A stretch of 12,726 nt of DNA from Anaerolineales bacterium UBA3940 (GTDB taxonomy: Bacteria > Chloroflexota > Anaerolineae > Aggregatilineales > UBA3940), in contig DGDY01000295.1 of the NCBI GenBank assembly GCA_002385675.1, forward strand, positions 1 to 12,726, given 5' to 3'. The notes under the pieces are model-generated. The model ran no database searches. It was not told the origin of the DNA and saw only the letters and a list, made by a program, of their open reading frames with translations. Positions within the stretch are counted from its first letter, which is position 1. Each line of letters starts with the position of its first letter. Below, in pieces: positions 1 to 8,030 of this stretch. Made by a program: the position numbers and the translations under genes.

Positions 1-1422
1 GGGCCAGTACACCGTCGGGAAGTTCTCCCCGCCGAAGGGCGCCTGGTCAAACGTAAAGGGGTCTTCGCTGCCCGGCACGAGCACGTGGACAAACTGGTTT
101 AGCTCGACGGGAACGGGCGCATCGGTCCGCCACCAGAAGCGCACCACCATCGGCTCGCCCGCCGTCACCCGCTCGGGCAGATCGTAGCCCGTAAGGATCG
201 GCCCGGCGGCGAAGCGGTAGTCGGCGGGGATGGGCGGCTCGGGCGGGCGCTGTGGTGAGAGCACCGGGATGCCGTGCAGCACGATGGTCCCCTGCCCGCT
301 CTCCAGCATCTCGGTCGCCACTTCGACCTCATCATCCTCGTGCCACACACGCACCGTCAGCCAGTACGCGCGCGGCGTCGGCATGTTCTCAGGTACGCGC
401 AGCCGCGCCGTGTGCCGTACCGTCACGCCGGGGATCCAGGCGCTCGTCGGATACCGCCACTCGCCAAGCTGGGCGTCCGCCTCGGCGATGGGGTTGTCGT
501 CGTAGCGGGTCATCAGTTTGAGCGCAAGCAGATAATCCTCGTCCAGCGGCACATTCGCCCGGAAGTACAGGTTGACGGTCAGGGTTTCGCCCGGCAACAG
601 CACATCTTTCGACAGGTCGTAGCCTATCAGCGACAGCCGCCCGTCGAGGTAGTCCGCCTGCACCGCCTCCGACTCGACGGCGGTCACGACCGACGGCAGC
701 AGCCAGAAGTTACTGGCCCAGACCACCACCCACGTCGCGCTGGCGGCAATGGCGAGGCGGCGAAGCTGCCGGACCCGCTCAGGCGGCTGGCGGCGGAAGA
801 AGTAGTTTGCCAGACTGGTGAGCACCAGGCTTGCGCCGCCCATCTCAAGGAACTCCTCGGTGAAGCCGTAGGTATTGACATCCCCGCACTCGACCGGGTT
901 CCAGGGCGCATCACACGAGATGAGGTCGAGCCAGCCCATCCTGATGCCCGCCACAACCAGATCGTGGTCGTTCGTCAGCACGTCGAGCACGACGCCCGCG
1001 CTGCCCATGATCGCCAGCCCTATCAGGAACGGCACGAAGAGCCACAGTTCCTCGCGGTCGAAGAAGAACCAGTACATTGCCACGCTGAAGACCGCGAGCG
1101 CCACGCCGGTCAGGGCGTAGAAGCTGCGCCACGAGTCGACTGACTCGTGCAGTTCGAGGAACTCGTCGGCGCACAGCCAGACAAACAGCACGACCAGCAC
1201 AGCCCAGAAGACCCGCTGCATGGGCCGGATCTGCGGCGTGCGCAGCCCGTTCACCAGTGCGATAAGCGCGATGACGGTGTACTGCGCGGCAGAGAAGACG
1301 GCCCCCGCGGTCAGTTCAAGGTTGAGGTTGAACAGCCACGAAGCAAATGTGTTGCCAGCCGGCGTAAAAATCACGTGCAGCACGGCGAGCAGCACCTCGA
1401 ACGCGACGAGCGCGGGCATCAT
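1..1422 (-). CDS. Polytopic membrane protein with tandem C-terminal beta-domains (partial, runs off left edge)
   Basis: An uninterrupted frame of 474 codons reads from an ATG-ATG pair to the first base of the window with no stop, so the C-terminus is missing. By eye, residues 1-245 hold about seven hydrophobic segments (roughly 2-20, 41-60, 70-86, 101-120, 127-148, 190-208, 224-244). The rest is hydrophilic and made of two related units. One starts near residue 266 (GYDLSKDVLLPGETL), the other near 412 (GYDLPERVTAGEPMVV), and each continues into an alternating beta-strand pattern. I take these to be extracytoplasmic beta-sandwich domains; similar units are common in Chloroflexota cell-surface and membrane proteins (recalled, not searched). 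No catalytic motif is visible and the function is unknown. It lies 44 bp after the YqeC-MocA stop and has a promoter-like sequence at its start, so it may not belong to the hydroxylase operon. The true start could be the GTG at codon 10 if that promoter is used. Confidence 0.8.
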   Translation of the reverse strand, partial: MMPALVAFEVLLAVLHVIFTPAGNTFASWLFNLNLELTAGAVFSAAQYTVIALIALVNGLRTPQIRPMQRVFWAVLVVLFVWLCADEFLELHESVDSWRSFYALTGVALAVFSVAMYWFFFDREELWLFVPFLIGLAIMGSAGVVLDVLTNDHDLVVAGIRMGWLDLISCDAPWNPVECGDVNTYGFTEEFLEMGGASLVLTSLANYFFRRQPPERVRQLRRLAIAASATWVVVWASNFWLLPSVVTAVESEAVQADYLDGRLSLIGYDLSKDVLLPGETLTVNLYFRANVPLDEDYLLALKLMTRYDDNPIAEADAQLGEWRYPTSAWIPGVTVRHTARLRVPENMPTPRAYWLTVRVWHEDDEVEVATEMLESGQGTIVLHGIPVLSPQRPPEPPIPADYRFAAGPILTGYDLPERVTAGEPMVVRFWWRTDAPVPVELNQFVHVLVPGSEDPFTFDQAPFGGENFPTVYWP

Positions 1423-1429
1423 TATAGCA
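1421..1429 (-). promoter_or_regulatory. Candidate extended -10 promoter element (TGCTATAAT)
   Basis: On the minus strand the intergenic segment carries TGCTATAAT, a perfect extended -10 (TGnTATAAT). The best -35-like hexamer, TTGCGC, lies 19 bp upstream and is weak, as is often the case with extended -10 promoters. The hexamer overlaps the first ATG of the left-edge membrane protein, so a transcript would begin near 1414, inside the annotated gene. Either translation starts further in, or the match is chance. It stands out in a GC-rich background. Confidence 0.35.
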
Positions 1430-1466
1430 TGGGAGTTTATTTCCCGCGCAAGATGCGTTGCTGGGG

Positions 1467-2819
1467 TTACGCGCCGCTCCTGCGAGCCTGTTCGTAATCG
1501 TCCGGCGTGTCGATGTCCTGCACGACGGTGGGCGAGTCGACCTCCAGGGCAACTACATCCTCCTGGCGGGCGCGCAGCAGGTCACGGGGAGCGGTGCCGG
1601 TCGGCAGCGCCATGACCATCTCCCAGGTCGCGCGGTCAAAGAGCACCGGATGGCCCCGGCGGCCCTGGTAGGCGGGCGCGATGATCCGGCCCCGGCCCCC
1701 GGCGTAGGCGTGGAGCACCGCGCCGACGACGCCGGGCTCCAGCCCCGGCTGGTCGCCGAGGAACACAAGCGCCGCTTCCGCGTCGGCGGGCGCTGCCCGC
1801 AGCCCCACCTTGACCGACGACAGCATCTCGCCCTCGGCGTAGTCGGGGTTATGCACGAGCGTCACCGGCAGCCCGGCAAGCGCCTCCTCGACCTGCTCGC
1901 GCCAGGCCCCGGTCACAACGATGACCTCCTGCAGCCCGCTTGCCAGCACAGCCCGGCACACCTCACGGATCATTGTCGAGCCTTCGCCCCAGGGCAGCAG
2001 CAGCTTCGCCTGGCCCATGCGTATCGACTGGCCCGCCGCGAGCACCACACCCACGACGCGCCGGTACACCTCGCGCACGGCTTCCTCCTCACCGGCGGCG
2101 GCGGCCACTACCCGGCGGATGGCGGGGCGGGCGAGCAGGCTCTGCGCGATGCGCCGCGCCTCCGGCAGCGTGGCGTCCGTCACCTGGTTCATCAGCGGCA
2201 CGATGCGCGCGCCTGGCGGTACGTCTTTCAGGCCCATGTCGTCCCCGCCGAGCACGGCGGCGATCACCTCCGGCGTGATCGTCGCGCCGACCGTCAGTCC
2301 CGCGCGCGCCGCGATGTCCTCAGAGCCGTAGACGTGCGCCTCGTCGAGCGGCTCGCCGAGGGCGCTCAGCCCGGCAATGGGCACGACAAGCGTCGCGGAC
2401 TGCGGCATGGCAGGTTCATGAGGCTGGGGAGCCTTGAGCGGTAGACGCCGCGAGCCGTCCGCCTCGACGAGCACCACGTCCAGGGCGGGGTTGCCCGCGA
2501 GGTGCGCGTCAACCCACTCCGGCGGCACGCCGCGCGCCTTGTTCGGGGGCGCCTTCTCGCTGAACACAAACAGGTGCCGATACCGCGCCAGCAGGCTGGG
2601 GAAGTCGTTCGGCAGGGCCGGCGGCTGCCCGACGAGCAGGTAGTTGCGTGCGATCTGAAGCTCGTCCTGTCCGATGCGCGTGGTCGTCGTCGAGACGACG
2701 CGCAGCCCCCGCGCGGCAAGTTCGTGCGCCACCCGGAACATCGCGGTCGTCTTGCCGCCCGCGCCGACGAACACAACAACGTCGCCCCGCTCGATCTGGA
2801 GTGCTTCGGAAAGGTTCAT
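1467..2819 (-). CDS. yqeC-mocA: YqeC-MocA fusion: selenium-dependent hydroxylase accessory protein plus Mo cofactor cytidylyltransferase
   Basis: A 450-residue two-domain protein. Residues 1 to about 240 match the YqeC family: a P-loop-like GAGGKTT at 19-25, a TTTTR segment near 44-48 and a VEADGSRRLPLKAP block at 118-131. YqeC has no proven reaction but travels with selenium-dependent molybdenum hydroxylases. Residues 256-450 form a MocA-type nucleotidyltransferase, with the signature LAAGQSIRMGQAKLLL at 260-275, the metal/nucleotide GDQP at 355-358 and a C-terminal DIDTPDDY at 435-442. MocA transfers CMP from CTP to molybdopterin, giving the cytosine-dinucleotide cofactor used by bacterial xanthine dehydrogenase family enzymes; the AAG...KLLLP wording fits MocA better than the guanylyl enzyme MobA. 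The two activities are usually separate genes, so the fusion is notable. The start is set by an AGGTGAG ribosome site 6 nt upstream. It sits 7 bp after yqeB and is almost certainly cotranscribed. Confidence 0.9.
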   Translation of the reverse strand: MNLSEALQIERGDVVVFVGAGGKTTAMFRVAHELAARGLRVVSTTTTRIGQDELQIARNYLLVGQPPALPNDFPSLLARYRHLFVFSEKAPPNKARGVPPEWVDAHLAGNPALDVVLVEADGSRRLPLKAPQPHEPAMPQSATLVVPIAGLSALGEPLDEAHVYGSEDIAARAGLTVGATITPEVIAAVLGGDDMGLKDVPPGARIVPLMNQVTDATLPEARRIAQSLLARPAIRRVVAAAAGEEEAVREVYRRVVGVVLAAGQSIRMGQAKLLLPWGEGSTMIREVCRAVLASGLQEVIVVTGAWREQVEEALAGLPVTLVHNPDYAEGEMLSSVKVGLRAAPADAEAALVFLGDQPGLEPGVVGAVLHAYAGGRGRIIAPAYQGRRGHPVLFDRATWEMVMALPTGTAPRDLLRARQEDVVALEVDSPTVVQDIDTPDDYEQARRSGA

Positions 2820-2825
2820 GGGTGG

Positions 2826-2832
2826 CTCACCT
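2826..2832 (-). promoter_or_regulatory. Ribosome binding site of yqeC-mocA, overlapping the yqeB stop
   Basis: The sequence AGGTGAG on the minus strand ends 6 nt before the ATG of yqeC-mocA and contains the TGA stop of yqeB. This fixes the start codon and suggests translational coupling between the two maturation genes. Confidence 0.55.
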
Positions 2833-3663
2833 GCCTGATATCAACCGGCGGATGGCGGGCGAACCGAGCACGGCTTCAAGCACACCCCCGCCGATAGCGA
2901 GCGACTTTTCAGAGATCGTAAAGCAGTGCTCGCGCACCGCGCGCGGGTCCACATCGCCGATCTTCATACCGGCGTGAACCGCAAGCCCATCGTGGACCAG
3001 CCCGCGCAACACCCCGTCGAAGGGCGCTGTGACCGGCGTCTCGCCCACGAGGGCCAGTTCCTCGCCCTGCGTCACGTGTGCGCCGATGGGCACCAGCCCG
3101 CGGACGATGCCATCCACCGGGGCGCGCAGCACGCGGTCGGCGGTGCGGCCCATCACGCCGCCGGGCTTGCCGGTATTCGGCTGTGCCGCGCCCTCGGTGA
3201 TGACCCGCCCCAGAAAGTGCCCCCGGTTCGTCTCGATGACCGCATCGACGTTACGCGGCGCCTCGAAGCCGGGCCCCAGCCCCACGGTCAGCGCCGCCCT
3301 GACGGGCTGCGGGCCGAGGTCGCACTTGAGCATCCGCGCGTCGACGAGCACCGCCGGGGCGTACTCGCCCAGCGACTCGCCTTCCGGGTCCACCAGCACG
3401 GGGATCTCACCCGCCGCCTGTGATGCCAGCGCCGCCGCGACGGACTCGACGCGCCGCGCCGTCACACCCTCAACGACGATCTCCCCCTCGATGGCCGCCG
3501 AGCCATATGACACTGTCCGCCGCACGAGCAGCGGCTGGGCCAGCTCGGTGATCAGTACCGGGAACCCGGCCTTAAACAAGCGGTAGGCGACCCCGCTGCC
3601 GAGGTCGCCACCGCCGCGTATTGCCACTCGAACGTGCTGAAACGCCGGAAAGATCACAGGCAC
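2827..3663 (-). CDS. yqeB: YqeB, selenium-dependent molybdenum hydroxylase system protein (EF2563 family)
   Basis: A 278-residue protein of the YqeB/EF2563 family, near the usual length. The N-terminus has a Rossmann-like nucleotide loop, RGGGDLGSGVAYRLFKAG at 16-33. The middle carries the block GHFLGRVITEGAAQPNTG at 148-165. Residues about 180-240 form two half-motifs, one around VDGIVRGLVPIGAHVTQGE and one around FDGVLRGLVHDGLAVHAG, which look like a biotinyl/lipoyl-type barrel-sandwich fold, followed by GMKIGDVDPR. The biochemical role is unproven. Comparative genomics associates the family with SelD-dependent, labile-selenium molybdenum hydroxylases, and its place between a Mo subunit and YqeC-MocA agrees with a cofactor-maturation role. 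The start is GTG at 3663, but AGGG lies only about 1 nt before it. An in-frame GTG two codons on (3657) has better spacing (7 nt) and is an equally good start. It begins 6 bp after Mo subunit B stops. selD itself is not in the window. Confidence 0.9.
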   Translation of the reverse strand: MPVIFPAFQHVRVAIRGGGDLGSGVAYRLFKAGFPVLITELAQPLLVRRTVSYGSAAIEGEIVVEGVTARRVESVAAALASQAAGEIPVLVDPEGESLGEYAPAVLVDARMLKCDLGPQPVRAALTVGLGPGFEAPRNVDAVIETNRGHFLGRVITEGAAQPNTGKPGGVMGRTADRVLRAPVDGIVRGLVPIGAHVTQGEELALVGETPVTAPFDGVLRGLVHDGLAVHAGMKIGDVDPRAVREHCFTISEKSLAIGGGVLEAVLGSPAIRRLISGR

Positions 3664-3669
3664 ACCCTG

Positions 3670-5883
3670 TCAGTTACCCAGCCCCGCCTTGCGGAACGCC
3701 TCAACGAGGCGCTGCGGGGTCATCGGCTGGCTGTCAAACCATACGCCGGTCGCATCGTAGATGGCCGCTGCAACGGCGGGCGTGTACGGGATGAACGGCA
3801 TCTCCGCCATGCCGCGCGCGCCAAACGGCCCGTTTGGCTCAGCATACTCCAGGATAACGGACTCAACGTGGCGCGGCACGTCCAGCACACCGGGGATGAG
3901 GTAGGTGCTGAGGTGTTGGGTCAGCACGTGCCCATCGCGCATCTGGAAGTCCTCCATCAGCGCGTAGCCGTGCGCCTGCACAATCGCACCCTCGATCTGC
4001 CCCTCGACCTGCTGCGGGTTGATCGCCTTGCCGACGTCGTCCGCGCAGACCACGTTCAGCACCTCGACGAACCCGGTCTCCACGTCTACCTCGACCTCGA
4101 CAGCCTGCGCGACATAGCCATAGGAGAAGTTCGGGTAGCAGTGCCCGGTCTCCGGGTCGAACATGCTGGTCTTGGGCGCGTGGTAGGTATAGTTACCGAT
4201 GGCCGGGCGCTCCTCGTTGCGCCACGCCTCCAGCGCCTTTTCCGCCGCACCCCGGATCGAGTTGCCCGCCATGAACGTCATGCGCGAGGCGGACACGCTG
4301 CCCGAGCTGCCCACCGTCGCAGTGTCGGATGCCACTACCCGCACCTTTTCGACCGGCACGCCGACGGCCTCGGCGGCCATCTGGGCGAACACCGTGTGCG
4401 CGCCCTGCCCCACGTCGGCGCCCGCGTGGTACAGTATCACTTCCTCGATCTCCGCGCCGCCGCGCAGTTCGATGATGGCGTTGGCTGTCTCCGGCGCGCC
4501 GAAGCTGAAGCCGACGTTCTTGAAGCCCGCCCCAAAGCCGATGCCGCGCCGCTTGACGCCGTTCTCCGGCTGCGGCGGCTTCTCACGCCGCCAGTTCTCG
4601 CCTTCCTGACGCCAGCCCGCACGCCGCGCGCACTCCTCGATCACCTCAGGCATGGACACACCCGGCGAGAGCGGCGTGCCCACATGCGTCGGGACGCCCT
4701 CGCGCAGCACGTTCTTCAGCCGCAGTTCGACGGGGTCCATCCCCAGCGCGGCGGCCAGCTTGTTCATCTGGTTCTCCGCGGCGAACGCACCCTGCGGGCC
4801 GCCGAAGCCCCGGAACGCGCCGGTGGGGATGTTGTTGGTGTAGACCGTGTAGGCATCCACATGCACGTTGGGGAAGTAGTACGGTCCGACGCACATCATT
4901 ACCGCGTTGCCGAGCACCTTCGTTGAGGTGTAGGCATACGCGCCCGCGTCGGAGATGATCCGAACCTTCGCCGCTGTCAGCGTCCCGTCGCGCTTGGCGC
5001 CCCACTTGGCCTCGATGATATAGGGGTGGCGCTTGTGGTGCCCCCGGATCGACTCCTCGCGGCTCCAGATGATCTTCACCGGGCGCCCGAGCTTCCACGT
5101 GGCGAGGGCCAGCACGATCTGCACCGACATGTCCTCGCGCCCGCCGAACGCCCCGCCGATCGCGGGGTAGATCACCCGGACCTTCTCCGGCGGCAGGTCG
5201 AGCGCATGGCAGATCTGCTGCTGGTCCTTGTGCGTCCACTGGCCCGCCACCTCGACGGTCACACGGCCCTCTTCATCGATGTAAGACAGCCCGGCTTCCG
5301 GCTGGAGGTAGGCGTGCTCTTGCCACGAGGTGCGGTACGTGCCCTCGATGACGATATCCGCATCGGCAAAGCCCTCCTCGATGTCGCCGGTGCGGACCTT
5401 GTAATGCACGAGGATGTTGTTCTTGGCGTCTGCATGGAGCTGCGGCGCGCCGTCCTGCATGGCCTCAATCGGGTCGAAGACGGCGGGCAGATCCTCATAC
5501 TCGACGCGGATGAGGTCGCGCGCCCTGGCGGCGGCTTCCTCCGTCTCCGCGATCACACACGCGATCTGGTCCATCGTCGTGCGGACGATGTCCGCGCCTT
5601 CCTTGCTGCTGCCCGGCCCGCACAGCACCGGCTGGTCAGGAATGCCCAGCCCGTACTCGTTGACCGGCACGTCTTTCGCGGTCAGGACGGCGACGACCCC
5701 CGGATAAGCCTCGGCATCAGTAGTGTCGATGGAGAGGATGCGGGCATGGGCCCGCTCAGAGAAGAGGATTTTCATGTGCAGCATGCCGTCCATCTCGAGG
5801 TCGCCGGGGTACAGGGTCTTACCTGTGACCTTGCCCCACGCGTCCACGCGCTGCATGCTCTGACCGACGATCCTGGTCGCCAT
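3670..5883 (-). CDS. Mo subunit B: xanthine dehydrogenase family molybdopterin-binding subunit
   Basis: A complete 737-residue large subunit of the xanthine dehydrogenase/aldehyde oxidase superfamily, which hydroxylates a substrate carbon using water at a Mo centre. The N-terminal 'a/b hammerhead' domain starts with VGQSMQRVDAWGKVTGKTLY. Mo-domain motifs seen are GGAFGGRE at 243-250, AFRGFGGPQ at 356-364, DVGQG at 490-494 and the C-terminal GARGMAEMPF, whose E694 aligns with the catalytic glutamate (bovine Glu1261). It lacks the AYRCSFR loop of true CO dehydrogenase. By eye it keeps the equivalent of bovine Glu802 (E250) but has Asn (N326) where Arg880 should be, so xanthine as substrate is doubtful. 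I chose the ATG at 5883 because GAGGAG lies 10 nt upstream; a TTG at 5907 would add eight residues but has no ribosome site. It follows the uncharacterised 576-residue gene by 25 bp and precedes yqeB by 6 bp. No separate FAD or FeS gene is adjacent, so it presumably shares the fusion at 8027-9466. Confidence 0.92.
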   Translation of the reverse strand: MATRIVGQSMQRVDAWGKVTGKTLYPGDLEMDGMLHMKILFSERAHARILSIDTTDAEAYPGVVAVLTAKDVPVNEYGLGIPDQPVLCGPGSSKEGADIVRTTMDQIACVIAETEEAAARARDLIRVEYEDLPAVFDPIEAMQDGAPQLHADAKNNILVHYKVRTGDIEEGFADADIVIEGTYRTSWQEHAYLQPEAGLSYIDEEGRVTVEVAGQWTHKDQQQICHALDLPPEKVRVIYPAIGGAFGGREDMSVQIVLALATWKLGRPVKIIWSREESIRGHHKRHPYIIEAKWGAKRDGTLTAAKVRIISDAGAYAYTSTKVLGNAVMMCVGPYYFPNVHVDAYTVYTNNIPTGAFRGFGGPQGAFAAENQMNKLAAALGMDPVELRLKNVLREGVPTHVGTPLSPGVSMPEVIEECARRAGWRQEGENWRREKPPQPENGVKRRGIGFGAGFKNVGFSFGAPETANAIIELRGGAEIEEVILYHAGADVGQGAHTVFAQMAAEAVGVPVEKVRVVASDTATVGSSGSVSASRMTFMAGNSIRGAAEKALEAWRNEERPAIGNYTYHAPKTSMFDPETGHCYPNFSYGYVAQAVEVEVDVETGFVEVLNVVCADDVGKAINPQQVEGQIEGAIVQAHGYALMEDFQMRDGHVLTQHLSTYLIPGVLDVPRHVESVILEYAEPNGPFGARGMAEMPFIPYTPAVAAAIYDATGVWFDSQPMTPQRLVEAFRKAGLGN

Positions 5884-5893
5884 GTCTGGTTTA

Positions 5894-5899
5894 CTCCTC
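5894..5899 (-). promoter_or_regulatory. Ribosome binding site deciding the start of Mo subunit B
   Basis: GAGGAG on the minus strand lies 10 nt before the ATG at 5883. It falls inside the eight-codon extension that a TTG start at 5907 would create, which argues for the shorter protein. Confidence 0.6.
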
Positions 5900-5908
5900 G
5901 CACTCAAG

Positions 5909-7639
5909 TCATGTGGTTCGTTGACGTATCAGGTTGATTTCCTGGGCGATGATGCGCCGCAGGATGGCAACCGCTGCGGCATAGGTAGGATCCATCCCCC
6001 GGTAGGACAGGCTGCCGGCGCCCAGGTTCTTGCCCTTGCTCAGCGGCTTGTCCGAAGCGTAGTGCAGGATGCCGATATCGAACTCGGCGGGATGGAGCGA
6101 CACAATTTCATTGTAGGGGTGGCGTTTTGGCCGTATCAACTCGTACACGGCGGAGAGGTACGGCCCCGCCTCCATCTCGATATCAGTGTATCCCTCCCGG
6201 TAGAAGACACTCATGTACCGGTCATTCTGCAGGAACGTGCCCCGCACGCTCACCGACTTCTGATTGTCCAGCACAGTGCCGTAGGCCAGGTAGGGGGAAA
6301 CGTCGTTGGCGGTGAAGCAGTTGTTGAACAGATAGGTGTTCAGCGAGTGCTCATCGTGCACAACGGTCGGCAGCATAATGTCGCCGATGCGCGCGTTGAG
6401 CGTCGCTGCCTTGCCCATGATGTACACACCTGCGATCGCGCCCACGTTCTCCGCGATGCGCGTCAGCAGTTCGTACGCGCCGAGGCCCAGCGGGTAGTCG
6501 ACGTTGAGGATCAGCGCGTCGCTCTTGCTTAGCAGTTCGATGTCCGGCAGGCAGAGGCGCGGGTCGATCCAGTCGGTGTTCACCTGCCCGAGCAGGATGG
6601 TCTGCGCGTCAAGCTCGAAGCTGCCGCCCTCGCTGGAGATGCGGCGGATGCCCACCGACTGCTCCTCGGCGGCGCGCTCGCGCTTGACGTCCGGCCCGGC
6701 GCTCTGGAGGTACTTCTTCATCGCGTAATAGAAGAAGTTCTCCTCGCTGCTCGGCACCTGTTTCGCCTGGATGTCCTGGTACTCGCGTAGCAGGTCTTCA
6801 TGCCCGGCGGAGCGGATGTAGTCGAGCAGCAGGTCGGAACGGCGCAGCGCATAGCCCGACCACAGGTTGACAAGGGCGTGCGTGTTGCTGCTGACGAAGT
6901 AGACGCGGCGCTCGTCGTAGTCGATGTCGGGCGTCGTATCGCGCACGTTCACCCACCAGTAGCGCATGGCCTTGCGGTAGTCCGTCAACGAGCCAGCCAG
7001 CAGCCGCACCGCAAACCTCTTGGGCGCGGCGGCCATCGCCTGCAGCATCGGCACTGTCTGGGCGCCCCAGGCGGTGTACAGCCGCAGCACGTCGTCCAGA
7101 GCGACGCCCGCCGCCGCTGCCAGCGTCGCCAGCTCATCCTCGTCCAGCGCGCGGTTTTCGTCAAGCTGTGCGACGAACCGCCGCCCCTGCGGTGTCTTCA
7201 GAATGCGGTGGAGCTTGTTCCACTCGATCTGGAAGGCCGTCAGGATCGGGATGATGTCGTCGATGTCCGACCGGCTGGCGATGGTCATGGCGAGCGTCTC
7301 GTCGCCGTCGTAGTACGCCCGGCGGCGGCGCGCCTTCGCCTGTACCTCTTTCCATCCCCGCACCGGGTAGCCCCACCGCTCGAACACGGCGGCGCGCTGC
7401 CCCAGCAGGATTAGGCGCGTGTTCACGATGCAGGGAGGCAGCCGCAGCGAACTGTAGATCAGCGCAGACGCGTCGACCTCTGGCCCGGCTGCGTTCGTGT
7501 GCAGCAGCGAGTCCATGCCCTCATGCGTCTCGACAAGCGAGTCGATGGAGACTTCGCCGCTGCTCCGCAGCAGGGAGTAGTACGTGCGGATGTACAGCTC
7601 GATCTCGTCAGTTTCAGTGCGTGGAACCGTGCGCTCCAT
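5909..7639 (-). CDS. Uncharacterised protein, DUF6909-like, with nucleoside-phosphorylase-like C-terminal half
   Basis: A 576-residue protein, soluble by appearance, with no signal peptide or membrane segment. I recognise the architecture from memory as resembling the uncharacterised DUF6909 family: an internal SRSDIDDIIPILTAFQIEW block at 122-140 and VYFVSSNTHALVNLWSGYAL at 246-265. Residues about 374-500 recall the purine/uridine phosphorylase and nucleosidase superfamily: a central strand and helix (DALILNVDYPLGLGAYELL), then VYIMGKAATLNARIGDIMLP at 405-424, then DIEMEAGPYLSAVYEL at 486-501, which resembles the 'EMEaA' ribose-binding stretch of that fold. The block KGKNLGAGSLSYRGMD at 535-550 is striking and unassigned. 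A role in making, cleaving or sensing a nucleoside linked to the neighbouring hydroxylase is inference only. It starts at an ATG with no strong ribosome site (GGGCGG about 9 nt upstream), 34 bp after the small membrane protein, and ends 25 bp before Mo subunit B. The reading frame is certain; the function is not. Confidence 0.85.
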   Translation of the reverse strand: MERTVPRTETDEIELYIRTYYSLLRSSGEVSIDSLVETHEGMDSLLHTNAAGPEVDASALIYSSLRLPPCIVNTRLILLGQRAAVFERWGYPVRGWKEVQAKARRRRAYYDGDETLAMTIASRSDIDDIIPILTAFQIEWNKLHRILKTPQGRRFVAQLDENRALDEDELATLAAAAGVALDDVLRLYTAWGAQTVPMLQAMAAAPKRFAVRLLAGSLTDYRKAMRYWWVNVRDTTPDIDYDERRVYFVSSNTHALVNLWSGYALRRSDLLLDYIRSAGHEDLLREYQDIQAKQVPSSEENFFYYAMKKYLQSAGPDVKRERAAEEQSVGIRRISSEGGSFELDAQTILLGQVNTDWIDPRLCLPDIELLSKSDALILNVDYPLGLGAYELLTRIAENVGAIAGVYIMGKAATLNARIGDIMLPTVVHDEHSLNTYLFNNCFTANDVSPYLAYGTVLDNQKSVSVRGTFLQNDRYMSVFYREGYTDIEMEAGPYLSAVYELIRPKRHPYNEIVSLHPAEFDIGILHYASDKPLSKGKNLGAGSLSYRGMDPTYAAAVAILRRIIAQEINLIRQRTT

Positions 7640-7673
7640 ACTCTAACCGCCCTGTGTACTACCATACAACCAC

Positions 7674-8030
7674 TCAGCGCCGCTTCTGCTTTTTCTTCTG
7701 CTCACGCACGCGCCCCACCGGCACGTCAAGCTCATCACGCGGGGGGCGCATCACCATGAACAGGACCAGCATAAGGATGGAGAAGCCGATCAGAAAGGCG
7801 AACACCCCGACAAGCGCGTGCGTGAGCGCATCCGGCCATTCCTCCGGGAAGGAGTATGGCAGGATTTGCCAGCCAAGTCCGGCGATCTCGAAGTGTGTCG
7901 TCTCCAGCCAGTCCACCAGGGCAGGCGCGGCGAAGTACGCTCCCGCCCCTACCCCGAGCAGCACGATCAGCCCGACGAGCGGGCGGAGCGGGCCGGGCCG
8001 CCTCGGGGTGCTGGTCCTCTGGTAGCTCAT
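7674..8030 (-). CDS. Small two-helix membrane protein of unknown function
   Basis: A 118-residue protein with a basic N-terminus ([15 protein letters not shown]), a first hydrophobic helix at about 17-38, a loop of about 32 residues rich in aromatics ([20 protein letters not shown]), a second helix at about 71-94 and a strongly basic tail ending KKKQKRR. By the positive-inside rule both ends should be cytoplasmic and the loop outside. I do not recognise a family. The ATG overlaps the TGA of the FAD/FeS gene (ATGA), which indicates translational coupling and makes it unlikely to be a spurious frame. Its position suggests it may tether the hydroxylase or its electron acceptor to the membrane; this is inference. 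Confidence 0.75.
   Translation of the reverse strand: MSYQRTSTPRRPGPLRPLVGLIVLLGVGAGAYFAAPALVDWLETTHFEIAGLGWQILPYSFPEEWPDALTHALVGVFAFLIGFSILMLVLFMVMRPPRDELDVPVGRVREQKKKQKRR

Noticed and set aside
1423..1466. Terminator after yqeC-mocA
   Set aside because: Only 4-bp inverted repeats are present (GGGA/TCCC, GCGT/ACGC) and there is no U-tract.
5884..5907. TTG start at 5907 for Mo subunit B
   Set aside because: The added eight residues are not part of the usual N-terminus, and the GAGGAG ribosome site lies inside them. The ATG at 5883 is better.
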